Shown here: in pieces, positions 7,256-15,082 of the stretch
Position numbering within the stretch: the first letter of the stretch is position 1
How the letters are laid out: each line of letters opens with the position of its first letter
NCBI RefSeq assembly: GCF_000374845.1
Contig: NZ_KB895413.1
Span: 248,001-312,000 of the forward strand
DNA: 64,000 nucleotides
Direction of reading: 5' to 3'
From: Paenibacillus terrigena DSM 21567
GTDB lineage: Bacteria; Bacillota; Bacilli; Paenibacillales; Paenibacillaceae
Program-made: the position numbers and the translations under genes
Notes under the pieces: generated by a model
What the model saw: only the letters and a program-made list of their open reading frames with translations
Told to the model about the DNA's origin: nothing
Databases searched by the model: none

Positions 7256-8116
7256 GTGTTTATTTCACCAATGTTACTCGAAACGGCGGAGGCACCGTTC
7301 TCTGACGATAACTATATATTCGAACCGAAAATCGACGGTCATCGCGCCGTCTTATCGCATTCAAACGGAACGACGCGCCTATTCACACGCCATAACAACG
7401 ACTGCACACGTCAGTATCCCGAATTGAGCTCCGGCTCTTTTAATGGCAACGTTATTCTTGACGGCGAGATCGCTTGTACCGATCCGAAGTCTGGCGCCAT
7501 AGACTTCGAGTCAGTAATGACACGGTTCCAGGCGTCGCGCTCCGATAAGATTCGTCGGCTAGCGGACCAGTTACCTGCCAATTTCGTTGCTTTCGACATT
7601 CTCCGATATAATGGTGTGGACTTACGGAGTCGTCCGTTAATGGAACGCAAAGCTGTACTAGACGAACTTGCGCTACCCGGCGCCCATTTCGGTAAGATTC
7701 CGTTCGTTGACGGCAAAGGCGAGGCACTATTTTCACAAATCCGCGCTAAAAAATTGGAAGGCACCGTCGCCAAACGTAAGGATAGTATCTACGAAAGCCG
7801 GCGCTCCAATTCGTGGTTGAAGCTGATTAATTGGACGTATGTGAACGTTTATATTACGGGATACCGGAAAGGTGATTTCGGATGGCTTGCGGGCGTTGAG
7901 ACGAAGGCTGGCGGAGTGCGGCCTGCGGGGATTATCGAGTACGGCGTTTCTCCGACGCAGAAGATGGCATTTTACGGAGTGTGTCAGCAGATTGTTATCG
8001 GTGAGGATGCGGAGTATGTTTACGTCCAGCCCCGTATTAAGGCGCGTGTGAAAATACGGAACTGGACGAAGGCGGGGATGCTGCGGACGCCGGTGTTCGT
8101 AGAATTCTTAGTATAA
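7256..8116 (+). CDS. ATP-dependent DNA ligase (LigD-ligase/LigB type)
   Basis: 286 aa from GTG at 7256, which follows GAGGTGG; the frame is open upstream but that part has no family match. Nucleotidyltransferase motif I is EPKIDGHR (adenylated Lys, about residue 26), motif III LDGEI, motif IV EGTVAKRK, motif V SWLKLIN; the last 85 residues form the OB-fold part. It seals nicks in duplex DNA, most likely in phage replication or repair. A TATAAT at 7232-7237 lies just ahead. No Ku gene is visible nearby. Confidence 0.85.
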   Translation: MFISPMLLETAEAPFSDDNYIFEPKIDGHRAVLSHSNGTTRLFTRHNNDCTRQYPELSSGSFNGNVILDGEIACTDPKSGAIDFESVMTRFQASRSDKIRRLADQLPANFVAFDILRYNGVDLRSRPLMERKAVLDELALPGAHFGKIPFVDGKGEALFSQIRAKKLEGTVAKRKDSIYESRRSNSWLKLINWTYVNVYITGYRKGDFGWLAGVETKAGGVRPAGIIEYGVSPTQKMAFYGVCQQIVIGEDAEYVYVQPRIKARVKIRNWTKAGMLRTPVFVEFLV

Positions 8117-8132
8117 TTTACTAATCGTAAAA

Positions 8133-9674
8133 CTAAAAGAATGTTAGCTGCTCCTCTTTATGCTGCTCCTCTTTATTAGGAATAGTAGTTTGTTCCAATG
8201 GTAGTAATCCTTTGATAGGTTCAATGATTTTAGCTACTTCATCTGGAAAAGAGAGACCCCAAATGTGGAAAAATGCACTTCTAACTACGTTCTCAGGGAG
8301 GAGCCCTAATCTTCTACCTACTTGTGAGTATAAAAGATGACCGTCTCTAGTTAGGCGACGCACTTCCCTTACAATAAAAGCAATTTTTTCGTGATCTTCA
8401 TATTTCTTATGTAGTGCAACAGCAAGTATACCGGCAATATCATTGTTATCCAGCGCATCTAATATTTTATCATAAATGTAAGTTTCCGGCTGTTCACCTG
8501 GTAGTCTGAATACCTTATCTTGATTATTTTCTAACTGCCTTGAGTCGCCGTCAAGGAAACATACAGAGGGATATTTACAACTTGGGTCAATGTTATGCAT
8601 TCTATTTACACTAACGGCAGTTCCGTCACCAGCCATAGGGTGAACTTCCACACTATCGACTGCAATATTTCCATAGGCATTGAGAATAGATTTTAACCAG
8701 TCAGTCGTAAAGGAATCTTCCGTAAAAATAACTAAACTAGCTTGGATTTGCCCTGTAATCGCCCGAAGAGAATGAACATCTAACTTACCTTGGACAGTCT
8801 TGCCATTAAAAGTTGCCCATATTGCTTTTGATGGCAGTGGAGATATTGCGTCATTTGAGTGGGTTGTAAAGATAATTTGAGATTTTTTTCTTTCCGCAAC
8901 TTCAATTAGATATTCAACCATTCGTCTAGTTGCAACTGGGTGCAGACCATTCTCAATCTCTTCTATTAAGATAAGTGAATTATCATCTAGTGATTCAATT
9001 TTCATAACCATTCTTATGATGCTTGATTCTCCTGCTCCAAAATGGAATTCAGAGTATTTAATTCCGAAATCAGTAAGGCCTGTTAAGAATTGCAAAGTAC
9101 CATCTTTGTTGACGTTAATATAATTATATCCAGACACGTCCTTACCTAATATTTTTTCGATCGCATTGGAGATGTTCTCGTCTAGTTGAACCGCAGCGCC
9201 ATCAAATACAAAAGATTTTGATGCAATTCTTAATAATTCCAGTCTTTCAAGTGCGGGTACTGTTCTAGAAACACCAAAAGTAGCAACTTGGCGGTCCAAT
9301 GCATCGCGTGACCATTTTTTTGAGCCGAAAGTTGCGCTCCTTCTTAGAGTTTCGCTTTTGTTTAGAGACTTATCGATTACTTCATATTCTATCTTCCACT
9401 GGTTCATATTTTGATCCAATTGACCACTTCTTGCAAAATATTGTCTGGGTTTTATATTCTTATATATTATTCCTGCAGCGCCGAGTATGGTTGTTTTTCC
9501 TCCGCCATTAGGGCCGATTAGCGCCGTGACTGGAAAGTCAAATTTTATTATTTGGCCTTCAAATCCTCTTACTTTATGTAATCGTAATCTCTGAAGATAC
9601 TTACCATAATTTTGATTTGTTACTTTCTCAAGAAGTCTTTGGATTTGCGAATTTCTTATTTCTCCTTGATACAC
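8133..9674 (-). CDS. OLD-like AAA/ABC ATPase with C-terminal TOPRIM-like domain, putative anti-phage cargo
   Basis: About 513 aa. N-terminal RecF/SMC-like ATPase: Walker A GPNGGGKT (about residues 54-61), signature FGAGESS (about 214-220), Walker B LILIEEIENGLHP (about 233-245), His-switch FTTHS. The C-terminal part has VIFTED and FLDGDSR, which could be the Glu and DxD of a TOPRIM nuclease as in OLD or DUF4435-type proteins. Known relatives include phage-defence and overcoming-lysogeny nucleases. Clearly more A+T rich than its neighbours and transcribed against them, which suggests horizontal cargo. Start: AAGGAG abuts an ATG at 9683, so GTG at 9674 (9-base spacing) is preferred. Confidence 0.8.
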   Translation of the reverse strand: MYQGEIRNSQIQRLLEKVTNQNYGKYLQRLRLHKVRGFEGQIIKFDFPVTALIGPNGGGKTTILGAAGIIYKNIKPRQYFARSGQLDQNMNQWKIEYEVIDKSLNKSETLRRSATFGSKKWSRDALDRQVATFGVSRTVPALERLELLRIASKSFVFDGAAVQLDENISNAIEKILGKDVSGYNYINVNKDGTLQFLTGLTDFGIKYSEFHFGAGESSIIRMVMKIESLDDNSLILIEEIENGLHPVATRRMVEYLIEVAERKKSQIIFTTHSNDAISPLPSKAIWATFNGKTVQGKLDVHSLRAITGQIQASLVIFTEDSFTTDWLKSILNAYGNIAVDSVEVHPMAGDGTAVSVNRMHNIDPSCKYPSVCFLDGDSRQLENNQDKVFRLPGEQPETYIYDKILDALDNNDIAGILAVALHKKYEDHEKIAFIVREVRRLTRDGHLLYSQVGRRLGLLPENVVRSAFFHIWGLSFPDEVAKIIEPIKGLLPLEQTTIPNKEEQHKEEQLTFF

Positions 9675-9733
9675 CGATTCCATCTCCTTATCCGTATCTT
9701 GTAGTAAATATGTAAAAATTTACACCTTAGTTG

Positions 9734-9937
9734 TTATGATTCAGGCATAAATTTACTGCCAAAAAACTCACAGCTTTCCCGCAAATACCACGTTCCACCG
9801 ATCCTCACGTAATCCTGCGTATACTCCTCGACGATCCCACCATAATCTACGATCTTACTGTCAGCGACGATATACACGCGAACTCCCGCAAGCGCCGCCG
9901 CAAATAGTTCCATATCGGACTTCAACGTTACACTCAT
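9734..9937 (-). CDS. Small phage protein, 67 aa, tandem paralogue of the next gene
   Basis: The second half (GGIVEEYTQDYVRIGGTWYL) aligns with GKIEKITENAVHINGERYLR of the gene at 9941-10150: both have a glycine, a charged strand, then V-x-I-x-G-x-x-YLR. This looks like a small beta-sheet domain duplicated in tandem. No known family is recognised. It lies directly downstream of its paralogue with a three-base gap. Confidence 0.6.
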   Translation of the reverse strand: MSVTLKSDMELFAAALAGVRVYIVADSKIVDYGGIVEEYTQDYVRIGGTWYLRESCEFFGSKFMPES

Positions 9938-9940
9938 CGA

Positions 9941-10150
9941 TCATTTAGCGTAAGCAAACGTATTATTAGCGCGAAGATACCGCTCACCGTTAATATGGAC
10001 GGCATTCTCTGTGATTTTTTCGATTTTACCGCTACCTACGAGCTCACCGCCAGCGAATACGAGGATCGGCCGTTCTTCGAGTGCTGCCGTGTGCAAATGG
10101 ATAGCGGATGTTAACGGCATGAATCCGTCATGTCCGTATTTATAACGCAT
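9941..10150 (-). CDS. Small phage protein, 69 aa, tandem paralogue
   Basis: ATG at 10150 has GAGGTGAT six bases upstream, which decides the start. The frame is open for another 79 codons upstream with protein-like content, so a longer product beginning near 10340 cannot be excluded. The C-terminal half (ILVFAGGELVGSGKIEKIT then INGERYLRAN) matches the neighbouring 9734-9937 product. Function unknown. Confidence 0.55.
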   Translation of the reverse strand: MRYKYGHDGFMPLTSAIHLHTAALEERPILVFAGGELVGSGKIEKITENAVHINGERYLRANNTFAYAK

Positions 10151-10358
10151 TCGTATCACCTCAACGGTAAAATTCGACATTAATGGTGAAGTTTCCTTCA
10201 AGACACCCTGTAATTCATTCAATTTAACGACTAAGAAGGTATAGAGCGTTACAGCGTCAGTCTCTTTCGGGAGATTGGCGCTTATTTGCGTTGGTGAACG
10301 AATGATTCGGGCATACTCCGAACGTCCGACGCTATTAATTAGCGAAGGGAGCAACGCA

Positions 10359-11213
10359 ATGTTAAACGGTAGTACAGCAGAACACATCGCATTTACAGGT
10401 ACAGGGACGGCTTACGATCCAGAAACGGGTGAGGCGTTAATCTACGCGCCAGCTGCCACACATAGAGTCGTGAGTTTATCGCAATATACCGCGCACCGCG
10501 AACGCAAATCTTTCCGAGGCAGGCAGGATAATTTTACTTTCTCCGTATTAGAGACGTTACACGAAGTCACTAGCGTACTAACTCGTGCGCAACGTGGTTT
10601 TTTATTTTTGTTACAGTGTTATATCAACTACGACGACGGTCGCCTCATCAGCGCGAACAAGAGTCCGATGACAACTGAAGACATGCGCAAGGCGCTGAAG
10701 ATGGATGGACGACGTAAGAAGTCGTCGTTTTACGATTTCCTCAACAGATGCGTAGAACATGGCATTATCCTGGCGAACGAGGACGGTTCTTACTCCGTTA
10801 ACGAACGCTATCACTTCCGAGGAACATCACAGACCGGGTTATCTGTAATCAAATCGTACACAGCAAAAATTAAACGTATGTACGGAACGACTCGCCCAGA
10901 AGACCTCGGCCTGATCTATACAATGCTTCAGCTAACGCACTACGGATCGAATACGCTATGTGCGAATCCGAGCGAACAAGTGCCGGAGAAAGTACGCTCG
11001 CTTAATCGGAAAGAGTTGGCGTCGGTTCTCGGTATTTCAGTTGGCGAGATTAGCCGGAGATTTCCGACGTTTACGGTAGACGGCGAATATGTCATCGCTA
11101 AAGTATCGGTAGGCGGTGTTGATTCGTACATGTTCAATCCGTGGATTTTCTATCGTAAGATGACGCAGCCGGACGAGACACTACGGACAATTTTTCGTGT
11201 GAAAGCGAAGTGA
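10359..11213 (+). CDS. Winged-helix replication-initiator-like phage protein
   Basis: 284 aa; ATG at 10359 with AAGGGAG nine bases before it. The middle (MTTEDMRKALKMDGRRKKSSFYDFLNRCVEHGII, seen at about residues 103-136) and later ELASVLGISVGEISRRFPTF look like two winged-helix units, the arrangement seen in phage/plasmid initiators of the RepL or RepA_N kind and in phage regulators. It precedes a gene-poor 1.2 kb with repeats and stem-loops, which fits an initiator beside its origin; this is inference. Confidence 0.65.
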   Translation: MLNGSTAEHIAFTGTGTAYDPETGEALIYAPAATHRVVSLSQYTAHRERKSFRGRQDNFTFSVLETLHEVTSVLTRAQRGFLFLLQCYINYDDGRLISANKSPMTTEDMRKALKMDGRRKKSSFYDFLNRCVEHGIILANEDGSYSVNERYHFRGTSQTGLSVIKSYTAKIKRMYGTTRPEDLGLIYTMLQLTHYGSNTLCANPSEQVPEKVRSLNRKELASVLGISVGEISRRFPTFTVDGEYVIAKVSVGGVDSYMFNPWIFYRKMTQPDETLRTIFRVKAK

Positions 11214-11264
11214 GTGTGCGCTGATTCGGACACTTTTGCGAAATGTGTGCGCTCTGTCGGACAC
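11214..11264 (+). repeat. Two iteron-like direct repeats after the initiator gene
   Basis: Two 20-base copies, at 11214-11233 and 11245-11264, share GTGTGCGCT and CGGACAC around a variable 4-base centre. They start 31 bases apart (three helical turns). Copy 1 begins one base after the initiator-like gene ends. Candidate binding sites for that protein. Confidence 0.5.
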
Positions 11265-11427
11265 CTAAAAACGGCGATTCGCCTTAGTGCCACAACGGAT
11301 TTCAGCGTTTGAGGTGCGAAATTATTTCTTAGTCTTCTACGTTAGCGGACAATTTACGGAAATAGGTGCAGTTTTTTGCACGTTGAATTATCGCAATCTA
11401 GTACGAGAATAACGGACAAGACGAAAA

Positions 11428-11485
11428 GGATATCGGCTTACGCCGAACACTTCGGGGCGGCTCCGCCTTCCTCGTGTACATATCC
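11428..11485 (+). other. Candidate structured RNA or DNA element (three-way junction)
   Basis: A perfect closing stem GGATAT (11428-11433) with ATATCC (11480-11485) encloses two further stems: CGGC/GCCG (11434-11437 with 11442-11445), and ACAC/GTGT (11447-11450 with 11474-11477) capped by GGCG/CGCC (11456-11459 with 11464-11467). The fold is compact and sits in non-coding sequence between the initiator-like gene and terS. It could be a small RNA, an origin structure or a packaging-site element. Confidence 0.4.
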
Positions 11486-11652
11486 TACCTGTAACGTTGG
11501 TCTTTATTCTTGTTCAACGTTATCAATATAGTCGCTAGGAACGTAGTGACGAAGCGGACAAGGGGCGAGCGCACCGAAGTCACGCTCTTTAGTTCCCGAT
11601 GTGTCTTAGACACGCCGTGAACATCCGTTACTCTCCCGTACCTTCCCGTCCA

Positions 11653-11679
11653 TTACAACGTCATGCCTAACCGTTGTAA
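11653..11679. other. Inverted repeat in the putative origin region
   Basis: TTACAACG (11653-11660) and CGTTGTAA (11672-11679) are perfect complements around an 11-base loop. There is no T tract, so it is not a terminator. Nearby smaller hairpins are GTGCA/TGCAC (11366-11381) and GTGTC/GACAC (11601-11613). Confidence 0.45.
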
Positions 11680-11759
11680 CCGTAATTCGTTAGCGTCCTT
11701 ATATCGACGCACCTATTGAAGCGATTATCGAGTGGATGGGAACGTAGGGGTTACGAGTA

Positions 11760-12098
11760 GTGACGAGCATAGCGGATATTAACGATAGTATCTACGGCTG
11801 GATGGCTCCGACCGGACGCCCTCCGAAAACTCACGGAGTCGATGGCGCTGACCACAGAAATGCTACGATCCGGCACATTCTGACGTTAATCGAAGACTTT
11901 ACGTTATGCAACGATTATACGAAGACATATGTACAAAACACCTGCTTTTATGAACATGTCCGTTTTCGGTACTCCGCGTCACTAAGCGGTTTATCGGCGA
12001 TAAGCAGAGAACGTCAGGATTTCGATTATACATCGTTTATGCAACAAGGGCGGAGAAGGCGCGTGGTTGTGCGGATTAGGACGTTTGACGTTGTCTGA
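11760..12098 (+). CDS. Possible small phage protein, 112 aa
   Basis: GTG start nine bases after TAGGGG. The middle (NATIRHILTLIEDFTLCNDY) looks like a genuine helical protein, but the tail is unusually Arg-rich and the gene sits in a structured, mostly non-coding stretch. Not recognised; could be a chance frame. Confidence 0.3.
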   Translation: MTSIADINDSIYGWMAPTGRPPKTHGVDGADHRNATIRHILTLIEDFTLCNDYTKTYVQNTCFYEHVRFRYSASLSGLSAISRERQDFDYTSFMQQGRRRRVVVRIRTFDVV

Positions 12099-12410
12099 CG
12101 TTTGGATGGTCGGCAGGGGCGTCTGGCGGCGTTTATACATCGATTATGCAGGTAGATTTTCGATACGGTTAGTACCGTTTCGTGCAGTACTACGGTAAAG
12201 AGCGAATCCCCCAAGGGGGTCCGATTTTGGCCCGCAACAAGCGCTCAGAATTTGCGCACAAAATTTTAAACTCGGGGCCTTACGAAATCACACGTAAAAT
12301 CTCCGTAAATGGCGGCATCATACCAGCGGTAATATAAATCTTCATCAAACGTACGAAAGCCGCTAAATCCACGGTAATCCTACGTCAAAATCAAGCGAAA
12401 GGAGGCGGAG
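12099..12410. other. Non-coding stretch before terS, candidate packaging (cos/pac) region
   Basis: No supported gene. Contains a perfect CCCCC-AA-GGGGG inverted repeat (12208-12219), a TACCG/CGGTA inverted repeat around 12174-12197, and GC-rich blocks flanked by A+T. Packaging-initiation sites of Firmicute siphoviruses commonly lie just upstream of or within terS, hence the suggestion; nothing here proves it. Confidence 0.35.
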
Positions 12411-12413
12411 ATT

Positions 12414-12857
12414 ATTTCAACGCTAAAACAGAAAGCGTTAGAGGCGAAGCTAGACGGACGACAACGGAAGGCTGCGCTGCTATGTGTCGAGCGCGATTTT
12501 GCTTCGGAAGAGGAGCGTAGGACATTCGACAGTATTGCGGAGGAAATCGGAGTCTCGCGGAAGACGCTGCACCAATGGCGAACGCAAAATAAGACGTTTA
12601 TCGAATACGTCAATCTGCTGGCGGACGATTTCCTGGCGTCAGAGCGAGCGTTCGTTTATCGGCAGCTCATGAAGACGATTAGCGGACCACAACCGTCAAT
12701 CAAAGGGATCGATTTATTCTTCAAACGTCACGGACTTATCACGCAACATACCGTTGTCGAAACAGTGGACGGTGCCGGCGGCCGCAGTACCGAAGACATC
12801 ACGAAGGATATTGCGGAATTGGACGAGCTATTGGCAGACGTAAAAATCGAAGAATAA
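12414..12857 (+). CDS. terS: Terminase small subunit, probable ATT start
   Basis: 147 aa. The frame contains a clear helix-turn-helix (FDSIAEEIGVSRKTLHQW, about residues 40-57), then helices and a C-terminal acidic tail, as in phBC6A51-like small terminases that recognise the packaging site. There is no ATG, GTG or TTG in frame between the upstream stop (12375-12377) and the HTH-coding part; the first ATG is at 12669, far inside. AAAGGAGG (12398-12405) is eight bases before ATT at 12414 (and five before ATT at 12411). An ATT start is therefore the only reasonable reading. Large subunit follows directly. Confidence 0.8.
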   Translation: MSTLKQKALEAKLDGRQRKAALLCVERDFASEEERRTFDSIAEEIGVSRKTLHQWRTQNKTFIEYVNLLADDFLASERAFVYRQLMKTISGPQPSIKGIDLFFKRHGLITQHTVVETVDGAGGRSTEDITKDIAELDELLADVKIEE

Positions 12858-12872
12858 CGGAGGTGATTTCGC

Positions 12873-14627
12873 TTGGCATACGTTGATTCGCGTTGGCTTG
12901 ACCGTAATGAACGGGCCGAGCGCATTGCCGTCGTAACCGAAAGAGCTACGAAGTTGAAGGCGCTAATCGAAACGGGGCGATCTACCGACTACCATGCGGA
13001 AGTCCTTCGTGGAGACATCGCGGAACTGAAGCGTCTCCGACGTATTCATCGAGCGGAAGAAGACGTCGCTTACTTTACGTACGAATACCTGTCCGACGCC
13101 GGCAATCCGGAAAACGAGGATAACATCGTTCGTAACGCGGAAGATGGTACTCTGCACGATTCGATCGAAGATATCGCGCCGATCCACCGAGAGTTCTTCG
13201 ACTTATGTGATTACGTCGACCATACGGAGAGGAACGCACGTCTGGCGATCGCGGCGGCGCGGGGACATTCGAAGTCGGGGATGTTCTCGAACTCATTTCC
13301 ACTGCATCAAACGGTTTTTCGGAAGCGCCGCTATATTCTCGAAATCTCCGAGACGGATACGTTGTCGAAGAAGCTAATAGGATGGATCAATAAGCAGCTC
13401 AAATATAACGATAAACTACGAGAGGACTTCGGTCCTCTTTTGTTTGAGCGGAATAACTTGAACGAGAAGGACAATGAAGAGGCGTTCATCACGACAACCG
13501 GCACGTTAATCGAAGCGTCGTCGTCCGGCAAGCAACTACGCGGTAAGCGACACGGTTCATATCGTCCGGATCTCGTTATCGTGGACGATCCTTCCTCGAC
13601 AAATAACGAAGGAACGAAAGAGGCGCGAGAGAAGCTCGTTCACTGGTTCAATTCCGTCGTGGTGCCGATCGGGACGAAGTCGACAGCGATTATCCTCGTT
13701 GGTACGATGGTCAGCGCGACTGGCTTGCTAAATCACGTTCTGAAACGTAAGGACTTCCGTTCATCGTTTCATGGCGCGGTTATCCAGGAGCCGAGCAACC
13801 CGAAATTGTGGGATCAGTACTGCGAAGTTTACGCGAGGGCCGAGGACATATCCGAAGTGAATGCGTTCTACGACGAGAACCGAGACGCCCTCGAAACAGG
13901 TGTCATACTTGCGTGGCCTTGGCGCTGGACGTATCGGGCGTTAATGCACGAAAAGGTCAATATGGGAACGCGGGCGTACAATTCCGAGTACCGCAACCTA
14001 GCATTTAGTGAAGATGAGCAGTTCTTCTTCCCAGACAATTACGGTTATTATCGATTCGAGTACGATCATGGACGTAACTACGTTGTCTACGAGGACCTGC
14101 GAATCCCCGTAAGTGACCTAACGATAAGTGGTGCATGGGATATCGCGCAAGGCAAGAACTCGCGCTCGTGTTATAACGCAGTGCTTACGGTTGGGCGCTA
14201 CGAAAAGACCGGTCATATCTTCGTATTGGACGAGTATGCATCGAAAGAGCAACCGCACGTTTACATCGACCTTATCGTCGCGAAGATCAAAGAATGGCGC
14301 CACAACGTATTCAGCGTCGAGACAATTAACGCACAGCACGAATTCTACCGTCAGCTTCAGGAAGCATTACGGAAAGCAGGCGTAACAAAAACGCGGCTCA
14401 ATGATATCAAAGCGCACAAATCCTCGAAGGAGGAGCGAATTGAATCGTTGGAGCCGCTTTTTCATAACAAAACGTTGGTACTAAACCGATCGCATACGAT
14501 GCTTATCGATCAGATGGCGCAGTACCCATTTGGCGATTACGTTGATTCCGTGGATGCGCTACAACTTGCGGTAGAGAACGTTGCGAAGGGGAAAAAGAAG
14601 ATAAGACGAAAACCTAGCTGGATTTAA
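12873..14627 (+). CDS. terL: Terminase large subunit
   Basis: 584 aa, TTG start nine bases after GGAGG. ATPase part: modified Walker A AAARGHSKSG (about residues 128-137), Walker B LVIVDDP (about 232-238). Nuclease part: GAWDIAQGKN (about 418) and a late DSVDALQLAV, typical acidic residues of the RNase H-like nuclease. It pumps DNA into the procapsid through the portal and cuts it. Start is immediately downstream of terS; the C-terminal end overlaps the convergent DUF4357 gene by four bases. Confidence 0.92.
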   Translation: MAYVDSRWLDRNERAERIAVVTERATKLKALIETGRSTDYHAEVLRGDIAELKRLRRIHRAEEDVAYFTYEYLSDAGNPENEDNIVRNAEDGTLHDSIEDIAPIHREFFDLCDYVDHTERNARLAIAAARGHSKSGMFSNSFPLHQTVFRKRRYILEISETDTLSKKLIGWINKQLKYNDKLREDFGPLLFERNNLNEKDNEEAFITTTGTLIEASSSGKQLRGKRHGSYRPDLVIVDDPSSTNNEGTKEAREKLVHWFNSVVVPIGTKSTAIILVGTMVSATGLLNHVLKRKDFRSSFHGAVIQEPSNPKLWDQYCEVYARAEDISEVNAFYDENRDALETGVILAWPWRWTYRALMHEKVNMGTRAYNSEYRNLAFSEDEQFFFPDNYGYYRFEYDHGRNYVVYEDLRIPVSDLTISGAWDIAQGKNSRSCYNAVLTVGRYEKTGHIFVLDEYASKEQPHVYIDLIVAKIKEWRHNVFSVETINAQHEFYRQLQEALRKAGVTKTRLNDIKAHKSSKEERIESLEPLFHNKTLVLNRSHTMLIDQMAQYPFGDYVDSVDALQLAVENVAKGKKKIRRKPSWI

Positions 14628-14932
14628 CGATATTTGTCTAAGTATTCTCCGAGTGAATTTTTCCATCGAAAATAACCACTGCCAGGGTGCTTACCCATGG
14701 CTAGCGCTGCTCCACCACTCGGGCTGCAAGGAATGTCTGAGACCACGAGGTACTTATTATTTTGCAGTATGATATCACCTTTATTTAGCAAGTATGCAAG
14801 TGTTCTTGTTATAAAGTTTGATTTCTTTGAATTGCACATTGGTAGATAAGAGCCTTTATGAATCGTAAATCTTTTATGAATGTCTACGCTCTTCCCATGA
14901 TAATCACCAGTGACTCCGTTCGTTGTATACAT
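14624..14932 (-). CDS. DUF4357-domain cargo protein, 102 aa
   Basis: ATG at 14932 follows AATGGAGG at a normal distance. The C-terminal half (SPSGGAALAMGKHPGSGYF, then RWKNSLGEYLDKY) fits the DUF4357 consensus, a domain often fused to GIY-YIG or restriction-type nucleases but here alone. The N-terminus is small and basic. It interrupts the head operon on the opposite strand, is A+T rich and has its own near-consensus promoter, all marks of a cargo gene expressed in the lysogen. Function unknown. Confidence 0.65.
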   Translation of the reverse strand: MYTTNGVTGDYHGKSVDIHKRFTIHKGSYLPMCNSKKSNFITRTLAYLLNKGDIILQNNKYLVVSDIPCSPSGGAALAMGKHPGSGYFRWKNSLGEYLDKYR

Positions 14933-14963
14933 GACAAATAACCTCCATTGATTTGATGTCATG

Positions 14964-14993
14964 ATTATAAAACATGTGATGACATCGTGTCAA
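14964..14993 (-). promoter_or_regulatory. Consensus promoter with palindromic operator
   Basis: Minus strand: -35 TTGACA (14993-14988, perfect), 18-base spacer, -10 TATAAT (14969-14964, perfect). TGACA-TCG-TGTCA (14980-14992) is a perfect palindrome overlapping the -35, and a related TGATGTCATGA lies at 14954-14964 over the -10. Likely strong, repressible transcription of the DUF4357 gene. Confidence 0.65.
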
Positions 14994-15082
14994 GAGGTTA
15001 GAGATACCCCATTATTATGTTATATCTTTATTATACTCAAGGAAATTAATTTGTAAACTGTTTTTTTAAAAAAGTGAGGTGA

